DNA of 64,000 nucleotides, from the NCBI GenBank assembly GCA_013400155.1, contig VXBM01000098.1, positions 720,551 to 784,550 on the forward strand, written 5' to 3'. The notes beneath the pieces were generated by a model. That model was not told the origin of the DNA. It searched no databases and was given only the letters and a program-made list of their open reading frames with translations. The DNA comes from Helopsaltes ochotensis (Eukaryota; Chordata; Aves; Passeriformes; Locustellidae). The translations under genes were made by a program, and so were the position numbers. Shown in pieces: positions 1-12,699 of this stretch; within the stretch, counting starts at the first letter, position 1, and each line of letters starts with the position of its first letter.

Positions 1-669
1 AACAAGATCTTTTGGCGCTGAAATTGAGATGGTGAAGGTGCACAGAATGCTCCTGTGGCATCTTCACATAACTCTTAAACCTTTGTCGTTGGCAGTAAAT
101 TATTTAGCAACAGTTATCATTAAACTGGCACACGCAGGGCCTTTGAGGTGCTTTTTGCTTTGTAACAGTGTAAACCCAGGCTAACGCTGAAGGGATTAAA
201 AGAATTATCAAGACATGATGTAGTAAGAGATGTTGCAGAACCTTTTCCTGGCATCTTTGTGTTGAACCTGTTTAGTGCCCTGAGCACATATGCATAATTT
301 TAGAATGTCCGCCATTTATATCATTATTTTAAAGAAGTAACAGCCTGATTTGAAATGCAAGCGTGACAAATGAAAAGGGAAAGCAGCAAACAGTGCGAAC
401 TAAAATTGCACTGTTCCACTGGCTATTTGTAGCATGATTGTTTTCAAAAAGCATGGTTTTTTCATCAGCTATCCTCGGTACTACTTAACCATACTCGGTT
501 AGTTGGGTTTGCTTGGGGTTTTTTGGGGTTTTTTTTCCCCTAGCTTTAAAGTAGAGATGAATCTTGAGGAAGGATTTGAAGTGGCAGAGAGAGAGTGCAG
601 ATTAGTTCAGAATCAAGGCAGTTTTGTCCCTGGCCAGTCAAGCTTTGGGAAGAACCATCAAATCTCAAA
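1..669. other. Unique non-coding sequence, nothing recognised
   Basis: No family, RNA gene or convincing open frame is visible. The one notable detail is a G/T-rich stretch at about 503-540 that ends in GGGG, eight T and CCCC. It belongs to a class of G/T low-complexity tracts that recurs through the window. Confidence 0.6.
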
Positions 670-915
670 GGTTGACAAGATCTCTTAGGTCATTGACTCC
701 AGCCATCAACTCAGCAGCACCTGAGCCATGTCCCTGAGCGCCACATACACAAACATGTTTTCTGAACACCTGCACTTCCCTGCACAGCCTGTTCCAATGT
801 CTGGCCACCATTTCAGTGAAGAAAATTTTCCTAATATCCAGTCTAAGCCAGCCTAAAGAGATCTGTGCTGGGCCATGGCGTTACTCTTTCTTGTGTGCTG
901 CGAGAGTAGGGACAC
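670..915 (-). mobile_element. CR1 LINE 3'-end fragment
   Basis: The plus strand reads as the reverse complement of an avian CR1 3' region. Landmarks are a degenerate 'gttgacaagatctc' stretch, 'gagccatgtccctgag' near 724, 'cagcctgttccaatg' near 785 and 'cctaatatccagtctaa' near 830. The order matches the CR1 consensus as I remember it, so the element lies on the minus strand. It has no reverse-transcriptase ORF and has lost the terminal 8-bp repeats. Divergence is substantial, so it is an old, dead, 5'-truncated copy. The right edge is uncertain by tens of bases. Confidence 0.8.
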
Positions 916-1456
916 GGATCAGGAATACAAATTATCCTTTTGTGTGTTCTTTACTTAGGAAACTGTGGGCAGCAAATTGGGAAAAATACCTTGGATTTCC
1001 TATGGTGTGGACATGATTGTCCCTGGGAAGGGCTACTTAATAACCAAGGCCAGGATAACAAAAGCACTTTGAGAATTTGTCCTGTTGAGCAGCCTCTGCT
1101 CTGCCTTAGGAAGACTCCATCTCCAGCCACAGTGGCTACGTTGCCTTATTTAAAGGAGCAGCTTCCTGTTCTTGCCTTTGTATCTTCACTCTTTTTCTTC
1201 TCACTCTGTGCCCTTGCTGCCACCACCAGCCTTTGCAATCCTTGGATAGCAGGAACTCTGAGCCCTCCTACGTCTTAAACAACTTCTGCTTGTCATAACT
1301 GGGTTTCCAGTTCCTTATCCCAGCCTTCCTTTCCCAGCAGTGGCTGATGGCACCTTTGGCTGCAGCAGTGCTGCTCCTCCCCCTCAGTTCACACTTTGAA
1401 AAGCTCTCTTCAGCCATCAATTTTAGCTGCCCAAGCTGACACCTCTCCTCCTGGTA
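916..1456. other. Unique non-coding sequence, nothing recognised
   Basis: Short overlapping open frames exist on both strands but none has a recognisable domain or a plausible gene context. No repeat family is identified. Confidence 0.5.
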
Positions 1457-1515
1457 TATAGATTGGTTTCACATTCGCAGCTTAAGTATAGATTAGTTTC
1501 ATATTTGTGACCAGC
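1457..1515. repeat. Two-copy 30-bp tandem duplication
   Basis: 'tatagattggtttcacatt' at 1457 recurs as 'tatagattagtttcatatt' at 1487, exactly 30 bp later, with a few transitions. Both copies continue into a related tail. This is a small diverged local duplication with no evident function. Confidence 0.75.
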
Positions 1516-3038
1516 AAGGTGCTGCCTGGCCCTGGCTGCTGTCAGTCTCTGTTCTGTCTCCTGGGGGAGAAATGGGTGACCAGGGGAAGGCACAGCCAGC
1601 GCTGCTTTTCTTCCCTGCGTGCTGCAACCTGACAGGTGCCCTGTGCTGCCTCCCATCTCTGAGAGATGCAGGCTTTCATTTGGGTGAGTGTCTCTTCTTC
1701 CTTCAAGGAACCTCCCTGAAGGATCTCCATTCCTTCTCGTGCCTGTCTCAGAGGCAGTTACATTTCTGCGCTTTTCCTGATTGTTTTTCCTTCCAGGTTG
1801 ATCCTATGGGTGTTGTTCAGCTGTTGTGTTTCTCAGAGTAAATCTTAAAAGCCTTATGCTGTCTCTGCTCACACCAGATCGTTTCTCTTCTGTGAGAAAC
1901 CCCACCAATTCCAGAGCTCTGGAATTCACCCTTCCTCAGCCCGCACAGGCGTTCATTAATGTTGACCACATCGTGGAAATACAGTTCTCTGCAAAATTAA
2001 AGCTCACACAGATGCAGTTCAAATAAAGACCTTCCCTTAAAAGGTGGGGCAGAGGTAGGGTGCCTCACAGGAATTGGTGTATGAAAGTTAAAATTATCAT
2101 CATGAAGGTGGAAGCCAGGCTCTAAAGGGCTTACCTAAGTGCCCTGAAGTCAGAGGAATCAGCATAATCTCCTTTCCAGAATTCAGAAAGACATGATAAT
2201 ATGAAATGGCTTCTCTAAGAGCAAGGATTGGTAATAAATCTTCCAGATCAGGGGTTCCAAATCAACAGAGGACGATACGGTGATCTGGCCCAATACAAAG
2301 CTGTTAGTCTGTTCTGAGCCATATGCAGATCTTGTGAGTACAAAAAGGAAATGAAGAGCAGTTAAAGGCACCAAGTTTGATGGGGAACTCGGATAAAACG
2401 CAAAGACATTGTTCCAGATATTACTGAGCACCTTTCTTTGACTTTCTGTTGGAAGGCAGAGGATTAGATCTTACCTGCATTTTGATAAAGCACAAGGTGC
2501 AGAATTCAGTAGGAAATTTTCCTTAGCTAAATAAAGTAGAGATCTGTAGAAAATTGTATGATGGCCAGGTGGAGATGCGTGAGCTAGGGAAAGGCCACGG
2601 TTCCTGAACTGTGGTTTGGATTTTCTATGTTGTTTCTAGTGGTAGCTTCTATGTAAGAGTTAGATGAAACCAGTGGAATTTCTTGATGAAAGTTGTGGGG
2701 CTTTCTCTGCCTGTAACAATAATAGATGATGTTGAGGGCTGAGTAACAAAAACATGATTAAATTTGCAGGGGAGTTGTAAGCTAATAGGCACTGGGGTTA
2801 ATAAAATTTTCTGCTGTATGAAGTAAGTTCATCAGTTGGAAATGACAGAGGAAAAATACTCAGAATTATTAAATCACATAACGGCCGAGAATGAGTGATG
2901 TTGATGAAGCCATGGCCAAGGCCAATGCAGTCTGGGGGGGATGGTATGAAATACTTCCGTGAAAACAGGCACACATTCATGGCCTGAAAAACACTGGAGA
3001 AAGCTGATCTTGAGAGCATCGTGATCACCTGTGTTTAA
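1516..3038. other. Unique non-coding sequence, nothing recognised
   Basis: This is mixed-composition sequence without identifiable repeats or genes. A run of G near 2934-2940 is the only low-complexity feature. Confidence 0.5.
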
Positions 3039-3201
3039 GAACCACAGGATGTTTTTGTTTGGAGGGTGCCCTAGAGTTCATCTCATTGCAACCCCTCCAA
3101 CGTGAGCAGCTCACCTTCCCCTACCCCAGTCTGCTCCAAGCCCTCTCCAGCTTGCCCTTAGCCAGTCACAGGAATTCATCACTTCTCTGGGCAACCAGAT
3201 T
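3039..3201 (-). mobile_element. CR1 LINE 3'-end fragment (diverged)
   Basis: The plus strand carries the reverse-complement CR1 order. A degenerate 'ccacaggatgtttttgttt' stands for the usual 'cacagaatggtttgggttgg'. 'agagttcatctcattgcaac' follows near 3073, then a 'gctccaagccctctccagc' block near 3133 and 'cttctctgggcaacc' near 3182. The piece is short and strongly diverged. I assign it to CR1 by order of landmarks rather than by close identity. Confidence 0.65.
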
Positions 3202-6200
3202 TAAAAGAACTGGAGCTGGAAAAAAAAAAAATGGGGAGAACTTACTTTTTGAGAGGGGGATATAAAATTTGGCTTGTTAAACCCAGGAAAAGTTAGCTGA
3301 GAGAGGGGGTATCGTTGCTCTCTGTAGATGCATCAGTCAGTGACAGCTATAGGGGCTGGAGGGTGGTGCTGGCACAGGAGCAAATTGAGATAAACTCACC
3401 TGAAGCTGGTGAGAAAGTGCTCAACTATCCCAGGTGAGCAGCCTGTTCAGTGGGGGACAAAACAGCTAAACCAGTGGTAAGACAGAGCTTAATCCCTTTC
3501 AGGGAGTCACTGTATTTAAACCATTCCATGACTTGGTTGTCAGTGACCAAAGGAGTCAGAACTCAGGGAGGAGGAGTGGGACAGTCCAAGTTTTCAAACA
3601 GGACCAGCTGATGCCACACTGTTAATTCTGTATTTAAGCAGCTAAATAAAAACAGTCTGGAGTTTTTTAGGGTTTGGTTTCCCTAGGAAGTACTGCTTGG
3701 GTTTGGAGATATAAGTGTATCCTCAAGTTTTCACATAGCTACTTTGGCATATAAACACATGGAGGGGTTTAATACCAAGAAGAGCTGCTGCTGCAGCAAA
3801 ATATTTAAACATCATAATTCCAGAGAAGCCAAATGTGAGGTTTCAGAATGTGCCCTCATATTTTGAATAGAAATAAAACTTTCTATCTAGTTTTCTTCGG
3901 TTGGTATTTATAAGTAAGTACATCATTAGTATGTACAGTTGGTATGTGCCTCATTAGGATCTGTACAGTTACTAAAATGGATATGGCTGATTCCCTATTC
4001 CCTGTCTTGTTCCTGCCTAAAAAGGGTGTCGGGACAGGGTTGTAATTTTCAGAAGGACAGTTGGCAATTAGACAATGGCATTTATGGATGGTCATATTGC
4101 ACTTTTTTATTTTAATGCATGTAGTGGGTGAGGCTTACGTGATTTGAAAATACTACAAAACACAACTGTCAAATCTTAGCAATATTAATGCTTCTGACAT
4201 TAAAATAATATCCAACTGATAAATCAAAATGTTTTTCATCACTCCCCCATCCTTTCCCATAAAAAAATAAGCACACACCTCTCTCTCCCACATAAAATCC
4301 AAAACCAGCAAAATAGATATTTTCTTCACAGCGAGAAATAAATAAGTGATTGTACAGATAAGATAAAACTACTTTATCCTTTTCCAGGGTTTAAAAATGA
4401 GCACTGGACTGGATCAGAATGTCAACCAACTATTTAAAGGGTAGTTAGCCAGGGAAAGGGTGTGCAATGTACCCCGGGCTGAATGTGGCAAGAGAAGTTT
4501 GAGCAGTTTTCCACTGACCTGGTTTCATCACTGCTGGAAAAAGGGACAGCATTTTTTTTTCTCTTCCTTTCTGTTTCTACATTGTTTCTTGATCTTAAAG
4601 AGATTTGAATAAGTTTGTTTGAATCTACCAAAACCTGTGCTTGAAACAGATCTCTCGAACTTCTTCATTCCAGATGCTCCCAGCTGAGGCAGTGATACTG
4701 AAAGTGTACTTGCAAAGCCAGTTGCTCTGTCCTTTGTCATCGCTTTAAATCACAGCAATTAAGATTTTCAGTGAGTGTATTCCAGCCCAGCCCCAAAGCA
4801 GCAGCAGTTTGACATAAAACAAGAGGTGTTACATGTTTGAGTTGCTCTCGTTCCAGGTTGTTACACACAACCTGTGACAAACATTGAAAGGAAGCACCTG
4901 CGGGTGATCCTTTCTTACAGGCTGTAGAATATGTAAGAAAATTAGAAATTACGAAAAAGATGTGAATTATGAACAGCTGATGTGAGCGAACCTGCTTTCT
5001 TTTCCCCAGCTCCATTTCACCAAGCGCATACCAGGCTGTAATTTTATTTTAGACAGCCTTCTACTCCTGCAGCCCACATCACGCTGTGCTATTGCACAGA
5101 ATCCAGCTCTAAACCACTCCGGGTGCTGCAGAGGATGTTGGACATCAGTGGTGATGCAGCTGGTGAAAGGCTGGTGGATGGTGCCACCATCCTTGGTTGG
5201 CAAAGCTGCAGATCACAGGAACTCGGAGTAGGGCGCTCCGTGGCCTGTTGTAATAAAACTTTTATTTACACACAGTGTTTTTACGGTTCTTTTTTATAAA
5301 CGATTCAATGTTTTCCATTTGCGAGCGGCTCCACTTAGCCCGTCAGTTAACCTGTAACCTCCTTAATAAAGGGTTCTGAGCAGAAGGCTTAACAAATGCA
5401 AATTTCCTTTCAGAATTCTTAAGGGAGATTGCCTAGAGGTGAAAGCTGAAGCAATGATAAAAGATGCTTCCAAGGACAACTTTTAAATCTGCTAAATGCT
5501 CTAATAACTGTATGTGGGATTCTATAATCAGCTCTTTCAGAAGAAAAATGGAGATGTCCTCATTAAAACATGGTAGCAGCTAATAGCTTGGGTGGTGCTC
5601 TAGAGGGATTTTATTTGCCTGTTTTGTTTGGGCAGACTTGAATAATTTTAACAGAAGACAGCGTTGTAAATGAATTGTCATGCACAATAATGCTGAAAAG
5701 GGTTTTTCTGTGAATCTGAGCAGAACTGGCTCTAGTATTTGAAAAATGGCATCGAGACTTTAATAAAAAATAAATGTTATTCCACAGACGTGGCAAAATG
5801 TCAAGGACATATGTACACTTAAGCAGCATTAATGAGGGTGAACTTTGCTCATACGCAGGGTTTTTGATAAAGTAAAAATTTGAAAAGTCATTGTATTTCG
5901 ACCATTTCCACTTAAACTGAGACAAGTTAGAAAAGAACTGAATTTCTGCAGTCTGGTGGTAAAAATACCAGACTCTTCACCTTCAAGACATATGCTTCAT
6001 TCTGTTCCTCGGTTCTTATCGACCTATCCTAAATAAAATACTTCCATATAATCAAGGGGAAAAAAAACAAACCTCACAGAGTGAACCACAGTAATTTCCA
6101 AAATCCTCAGAAGTCTTGCAGTTCATTTTCTGTGTTCTCCCATCCCTTCCAGTTTTCACTTTCAGATCTGGCATCAGGAAAACAAACAGAGACTCTGGGA

Positions 6201-8147
6201 GGGTCCCAAGGCTGGTCCTTCCAAGCAGCACCACCAGCCACGTGCTTTGGAGCCCCAGGCAGCAGCAAAGTGGTTAAGAGTGATTGGGATTTTGGTGATG
6301 CTACATGTTGGACAGGAAAGGAGAAAAGAGGCAGAGCACTGTGATGAGAAAATGTCACTTATTTTATTCGCTTTCCCTCTGTGTTGCCCCCCCCTGCTTT
6401 TTTTCCCCCCCTCCTGGCCAGAGTTTTCCATAGAGGCTTTTTCTGTCCAGAAATCAAAATTTCTTTTCCTGGCCAGAAATCACGATCGTTTGACAACTGC
6501 TGGCCCCTGTGAAATGAGCTGAATAGTCCCATGCCAGGTGTCCATTTCACAACACAGAGAGCATTATCTTCCTTGGCAGCAATTAGCCTGTGTGCTGGCA
6601 GCCTGGCAGGGCATGTGGAGGATTGAGTGGTCAGGGGAGTAATGGTCACCCTCCGAGGTCTCTGTGGAGAGACATCTTGGCAGAGCATTAAGCTCTGTGT
6701 CATAAAAGTCGATGAATTGTGTTTCTTTACCAGGCTTTTGTCGTTTATTTTTAGCTATTTTAATCTCTTTAAAAGGCAAAGAAAATAAAAAGCCTCGGGG
6801 AAGCGTTAATGTTAACTGGGGTACGTTTGCATCCTGAAATCCTGTCTCTAACTTCTGATGCTGGGGGATTCTTTATTCCCCCCTTCTCTAATCTCAGGGA
6901 GTGGAATTACTTAGGTTTTTACATGGAAGTCCCTCTGTGCCCATTGAGGAAGAAGGGCCAGATCTTCTTGCTCTGTGGTGATTGTTTTGAGTGTTGTGAA
7001 ATGCACTGGACTTTATTCTTGTGTCTCCCCAAATTTCCAACAGAGCAAAACCCAGTAGGGATGGTCGTGGCTTGTCATGCAGATCTGTGGTTTAGATTTG
7101 TGTGTTCCATCAGTAGCAACAGCAAAATTAACACAAAATGCCCCAGATAATTTAATGGATAATTTAGGGAGGTCTGATTTCGAGATCTCTAGGCCACTAT
7201 GTCCCATTTTATGACCTGCTTTCCATTGCTGAAGAGCGTGCCATACATGGACTATGCAGGGTTTTTCTCCTCTCCAGGATGCACAGATGGCATGTGCTTT
7301 GGACAAATCACAGCTAAGGAAAAGATGCTGTTGTTTCGAGGAGCCTCGTCAGGATATTGTGTCACACCATATGTGGCAGGATCGAGAAGATGGGAAAAAA
7401 TCAGGGGCTCTTGTAAAAGAGGGAAAGGATGGAATGGTGGCCAAGAAAGCTGCCTTGAGAACCTCGTGCCTGTGACTGAGTCATCCTGCATGACTTTAAC
7501 AGGACTCCTGGATGTGTCCGAGGAGAAGTATTAAGGTCTGGCTTTTGATGGCGAAATGACTGGAGTCAGCACTGGCGAGAATGCAGGTTCCCCAAATAGG
7601 ATGGTTAAAAATAGGGGGCATTTCTTTAGCTCCTGCTCCTTGCTGTCCCCAGTTCTCTGCCTGTGTGTCGTGCTGCAGTAGTGCTGGTTCACCCTGCTGC
7701 CATAAACTCACAAATGCCTCTAGAATTTGGGGACTTGGATGCTAGGGAAAAGCTGACATTTTTTTAAGGATGCTTTCAATGGCACGTGGGTATAACAAGA
7801 TGGGGAGGAGAAGGAAGTGTACTTTACCTCTTTAGTTCTTCACCTTCTCCAGAGGTGCAGAATATTAAACCCATGCTTGATTTGTGAACTTCAGTATTGC
7901 ACGTAAGATTTGAAGGCTAAAGAATGTGCAAGAATACCCTGCACGATCATAAGCTTTATAATTCAACTTATTCATCTCTTTGCATCTTGCTTCAGCATGC
8001 TTTCTGTGAGTTCTAAGGCAGCAAACAGGGCAAGCAGTAAACTTCATTGCACAGGGAGGGCAGTGTCAAGCACAAATTAACAAAGGTTTGTGTAGGTACA
8101 TTCTTGCAGATAGGGGCCACGTCATCTTTATTGTGTAGTGCAGGCTG
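3202..8147. other. Long unique non-coding stretch
   Basis: I see no gene, RNA or recognisable transposon over almost 5 kb. Open frames reach about 115 codons (for example minus 6359-6703) but overlap others on both strands in the same place and show no domain, signal peptide or repeat. Near 6390-6415 there are short C and T runs. Several AATAAA hexamers occur by chance in the AT-rich parts (for example near 3646 and 5251) without an accompanying gene. Confidence 0.5.
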
Positions 8148-8410
8148 CTGTAGTTTTGTGGGCAGTAATTTTGGGGTCAGTATTATCTTGGGGAGTTGTT
8201 TCTTTACCCAGGAGTTTCTTGCCCAGGAGTTTCTTGGAGAGTAGTTTTGTGGGCAGTACTTTATTGCCCGGCAGTTTCTCTCCCAGAAATATCTTGGGGA
8301 GTAGTTTCTTGCCCAGTAGTATCTTGGTGAGAAGTTTCTTGCAGAGTATTTTCCCGCCCAGAAGATTCTTGGGGGTGGAGTTTCTTGCTCAAAATTTTCT
8401 TGCGCAGCAA
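8148..8410. repeat. Diverged 15-bp-period minisatellite
   Basis: About seventeen head-to-tail 15-bp units can be laid out. A typical unit is 'ccagnagtttcttgc', and units ending in GC and GG partly alternate, hinting at a 30-bp higher-order period. The units differ by many substitutions, but phase is kept with a single extra base near 8371. Because 15 is a multiple of three, frames stay open on both strands. The minus-strand frame 8013-8537 reads as five-residue repeats such as PRYYW, ARNYS and PRYFW. The plus-strand frame reads repeats such as PRSFL. I treat the frames as a by-product of periodicity, not as genes. Confidence 0.85.
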
Positions 8411-10857
8411 AGCAGGATGGGCTCACCAAAGGGCAGGACACGCACAAGAACAGTGTGACTCCATCAAAACTCCCAGGCTGTGAATTGATTTGCTGCAGGA
8501 ATGAGTCATTCACTCCTCTACCTTGGGGGGAGTGCACATGACAGCCAGCAGTTCATTAACAGCACGGCCGAGTTGGTGATTACGCTCAAGGACAATAGAA
8601 AGGGATTTGTGGGCTCAGTACCTCTTGTCACCGATCAGAGTTCAGAACGGTTCCATTCCCTTCTGCCTTTTCCACTACGGAAATGTTTTCCTGCATACTG
8701 GATGAGCTTCGGGTCCTATTTCCCAGGCTACAGGGAAAAGGCTGGTCTGACTGAGAGGGAGTAGAGCCGAGCAAGAATTGTCCTTTGAGCACCCGGCTGC
8801 CCATCAGATCATTGTCCGTACAGGTAGTGAAACATCTGCACCCACCGGGTACCTGTGCTCAAAGGTCTTTCAGTCCTTGGAAACAATCAGAGAAGTGTCT
8901 GAAAGATGCGGTGATTTTGCCAAGTGTTTATTTCAGAAGTGAGTTTTATTCAGAAGGATCAAGTGGATAGCTCCTGAGAGAGGTGGGATGTATTTTACCG
9001 CTGTTCCCAAAATCTGAGAAAGGTGATGGGGGATACAAGATAGGATGTGGGAAGACACATTCCTGACCATGTGGGCATTACACCAGCATGAATCTAAACA
9101 CGAGAATAAAGATATAACGAAGTATTAATTAAAAAAAAAAGTCACCTAATTCCCCTATATAAACCCAGAAAAAAATTATTAACGTGCTGTTTGCCCAGAG
9201 TCAAATCAGGAGTTCATGTTCTTGTGTACCTGTGAGGTGTTGATATCTGATGTAGTCAGTCAGGAAAGCAGGGAGAGGTTTCCTCTTTTGTGGAATGGGA
9301 CTGAGCTGCTCAGTGCTGGCGTTGCATCTCTAAGGGAGGAAAGCAGTGGTTATTTTATTAGAAAAAAGGTAGTAAGACCACCCTCTGGTTAAGGTGAAAT
9401 TAGAGTGCATTTTGGGATGTCTGTCTGGACACCTGGGAAACTTAAAATGAGAGATTTGCTATAAAAGTTTGAAGGGGAGATGGGCACACTGAGGGTGAGC
9501 TCTCATAAGTATTTCCAAGGGTTTTCTTTTATTGGAAGCTGTCCATGGGGAACCTTTCCTTTACAAGGAAATTTTCTGATAAAACTCAGGTGTAGGCACT
9601 GTCTAGCAGATACACCCTGGGACACAAACTCTGCACAGAGAGTGGAGCTGCGCAATGAGCACAGAGATGGCTGAAGGAAAAAGTGTTATTAAAGCATTGC
9701 TTTGCTTTCATTTCTTCATCTGTGTCTTTTATAAAGCTTATTTTGGATAGTCTAAAAAAATCCTTTCATTTTAGTTTATATTAAATTGTCCTCAAACAGC
9801 AGCACCATTTTAACTCCCAAGAGCCAGGTGGGAAAGCTTGGCACCAAAGGAGAGGAAGGATTGTCAAGGGATGAGCCTGGCACGTGTTGGTAAAATATCA
9901 GGGTGTCTGCACAAATCCAGAACCTTCAAGGGAGCATGCTGCACATGCTGCTAGTCTAAATGTTGTTGGACTCCTCTTTGTCTTGTATTTTAGGAGCACG
10001 GTGTGGCCAAGCCACTGAGCTGGGGGATCTTCTGTGATTTACCTGGATTTGGTTCCAGCAAGTGTGACTTAAAGATGATTTAATGAAGTGAGCTCTTGGC
10101 CTGATTCCATTACGGTTTCATTACAGAGCTTTGAATTGGATGTAGTAAAAGGCAAGCTTGGCTTTCCCCTGGGAGCCTTGCTCCCCAGAGAGAGCCATAA
10201 CCTGCAATTCACACTTTGTTAGAGAGGGTTTGGTAGGACCTTGAAGTGAAAAATACGAACCCAGATGGAACCTCATTGTGCTGTTTTCTGTTTGAATTCA
10301 TCCAGCCTAGAAAGGCTGGGACCAGCTGCTGACTGCTCCCCAGTGTTGCCTTCTCAAACCTCACTTTGTGTGTGTCTGATGCACTCTGCTCGAAGCTTTT
10401 AGGACCTGCAAGCCTTGCTTACCTTCTCAGGTTTGCCAAAACCAGCTGTCCCTTCCTTCCTTTATCAGTATTGGGCAATATTTACACTTTTGCTGCATTG
10501 ATTCAATCATTACCTTGCGAAGCTTTAAGAATTAACACCATAAAGTAGGTTTTCTTCTTTACTTAAAAGGCATTTTTAGTTCTATTGAAAAAGGAGTTTG
10601 TACTAATTGTTTGTCCAATATTTAACTTTTACTTATTCTGAAAACTTCCTGAAGTGTTGCAAGTTTCCTCCCTAGGGGGAAGAGAAGTATCATTGAAACT
10701 GATGCTTAATTTAAAGTAAAAGTAGTGGACCTGTAAGATTATTTTGTGCATTATATATGGTGTTGAGTGAATGCTGTGGACTGTTTCCATGTATTTATTG
10801 GGGTGCAATAAATAGGTCATTTTTTTTTCCTGAAGAATGTGACGTGGGCTGACAAGC
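8411..10857. other. Unique non-coding sequence, nothing recognised
   Basis: I see no repeat family or gene here. A short A run near 9128 and AT-rich patches around 9720-9790 and 10550-10630 are the only compositional features. Confidence 0.5.
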
Positions 10858-11120
10858 TGTCTTATTTTTTAATTTTTGTAGCTATGATTTTTGTATGTGT
10901 TGGATTATGCATGGTGTTCGCATATGTTTGGAGGGGGTTTTTTGCTATATTTAAGTATGGAGTATTTTTGTATTATTTTGCTTTATTGTTGCTAAAGTAG
11001 AAAAGTAGAAGTATATTTTGGTGGTTGAAATTGTCAAAGTTTTTGTTATGTTATGGGTGTGTATGGTGGTAAGTTTGGGGGTTTAGTGTTTGGGTTATTT
11101 GAGAAGATTTTTTTTTTTCC
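10858..11120 (+). other. C-depleted G/T-rich strand-asymmetric block
   Basis: Over roughly 250 bases the plus strand contains only about eight C, while G and T dominate, including several GGG and GGGGG runs. The sequence is not a simple tandem repeat. It ends in a short T run. No open frame or known element explains the skew. Confidence 0.7.
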
Positions 11121-11142
11121 ACTAAAAAAAAAAAAAAAAAAA
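11108..11142. repeat. Poly(T)-poly(A) inverted homopolymer pair
   Basis: Eleven T (11108-11118) are followed by 'ccact' and then nineteen A (11124-11142), which could fold back on itself. It sits directly at the right edge of the C-depleted block. Confidence 0.9.
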
Positions 11143-11157
11143 GCCAAACACTTTATC

Positions 11158-11210
11158 AACACCTGAACTATTGCAGGTGTTACCTTAAAAAACGACACAT
11201 GTACGTTTTT
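11158..11210. other. Two adjacent short hairpins
   Basis: 'aacacctg' (11158-11165) and 'caggtgtt' (11174-11181) form an 8-bp perfect inverted repeat around an 8-nt loop. Directly after it, 'aaaaacg' (11188-11194) pairs with 'cgttttt' (11204-11210) around a 9-nt loop. Neither is followed by a U-run of terminator type in a gene context, so function is unknown. Confidence 0.6.
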
Positions 11211-12699
11211 AGGGCACATTCAGTACGTACAGAGGAGCTCCAAGTGGTCATCCAGGAGAATATCCAGTGGATAATCCCACTCCCGCTGAGGCTCCGTGGT
11301 TAAAGCTCTTTGCAGCTTGGGTGGCCTCGAGCACAACTTGCTCATTTTATTACGGGCTGGGTGGAGGTGGGAGTGTCAGTGTACGTTTTCATAACTCTGG
11401 AAGGAGTCAGAGGTTTTTTTTTAGGTGTTCCATCCAGCCTCAGGGCTGCTGCTGCTTATTTTGCACAGTGTAATCATAGTTGCTGCTCCCCGAGGCAGCA
11501 GGGACTAAGAGCGTGGAAAGGCTGTGAGGCAGCAAAGCCTGGAGTAATGAAAGAGCCTCATTTCCCTGCTTTTTAAAGGAGATCTCAGGAATTCATTCTT
11601 CAGTCTGTTTCCATTTATAAAGAGCTCTACAGATGAAGCCTACTTTTTAAATTATTACCCATTTTCTGAAGATTTTACCTTCGCCTAACCTCTGGCAGGT
11701 TTTGAGTGCAGAGCATGTATTTTTAAGTGGATTTTGCAGGAACATGTCAACATATGCCTCATGGAATGAGTGAAAGGTATGACCTTAAAACCATGAACCT
11801 CTAAATCAATGGGAGAATTTTTTAAAAAAAAAAAAAATTTGCATCATTTCTGCTTGGAAGCATCTGAAACGAAAGGAGTTCTGAGCTACCCTAAGTCTAC
11901 ATTTTTTTTCCTTCTGTGTTTTGCCTAATGTTGCATACATGATGCAGTTAGTAGAATCTCAACATCTTGTGAGGGACAGATCCAGCTCTCCAGGACGTCG
12001 TGCTTAAAATCTGGAACGAGATTATTTTTATTGCTGGCAAAGGCAGCTAAAGGAGCTGGAAGAATGTAGTGGTTCACGATGCAACAGTTAGTAGCTAACC
12101 TTCCAGATTTTCGTCTCATCACTGAACCAGGATTGTTTTCTTCATTAAGTTCATGCAGTAACTTAGTTTAAACCTCCTTCAGCCATGCTCATAAAACGAA
12201 ATACTAGTTGCATTAGGGTTGTGATAATATGATAGTAAGAGATGCCTTTTCTTTTTTCACCCTGATTTCCTTGCCTGTGAACGTTTTTCTGATCTCAAAT
12301 GGAGGTGACCTTGCCTGATTTTTCAGACTATGAAATGTCTCTTGAAACACCAGTATTCATTTATTTTTTTTACATAGCATTCCTTCAGTATTTGCAAGAG
12401 GGATAATTATCTTTTCTGAGAGAAAGAACCTGGTGAAATATTTGCACTGCAATTTGGAAGTCGATGCCTCTCCTTTCTCTGGTCTGCCAATCCAGCTGAG
12501 AGGCAGCTCGTGTTGCACTGAAGGCTTAAGTTTGTATTTCTCTCCAGCACTTCTGGTTCTTTTCTGACTGCTCATTGTCGATTGCTTTAAAATTACTTCT
12601 CTTCTTTCACTAGGAGTACACTTGGGGTTTTTTACAGCTTTTCAGCATTCTTTCTCACTTTCTTGAGTAATTTTGAGAACTCAAAGGCTTCCCTAAGTG
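11211..12699. other. Unique non-coding sequence, nothing recognised
   Basis: No gene or element is recognised. Short A runs occur near 11823 and T runs near 12365. Confidence 0.5.

Noticed and set aside
515..536. GGGGTTTT-like telomere motif
   Set aside because: It is only two irregular repeats. Vertebrate telomeres are TTAGGG and no such array is present, so this is low-complexity G/T DNA.
8013..8537. 174-codon minus-strand open frame with pentapeptide repeats
   Set aside because: It spans the 15-bp minisatellite, the plus strand is open as well, and the one-base insertion shifts the repeat phase. Openness is explained by the period being a multiple of three.
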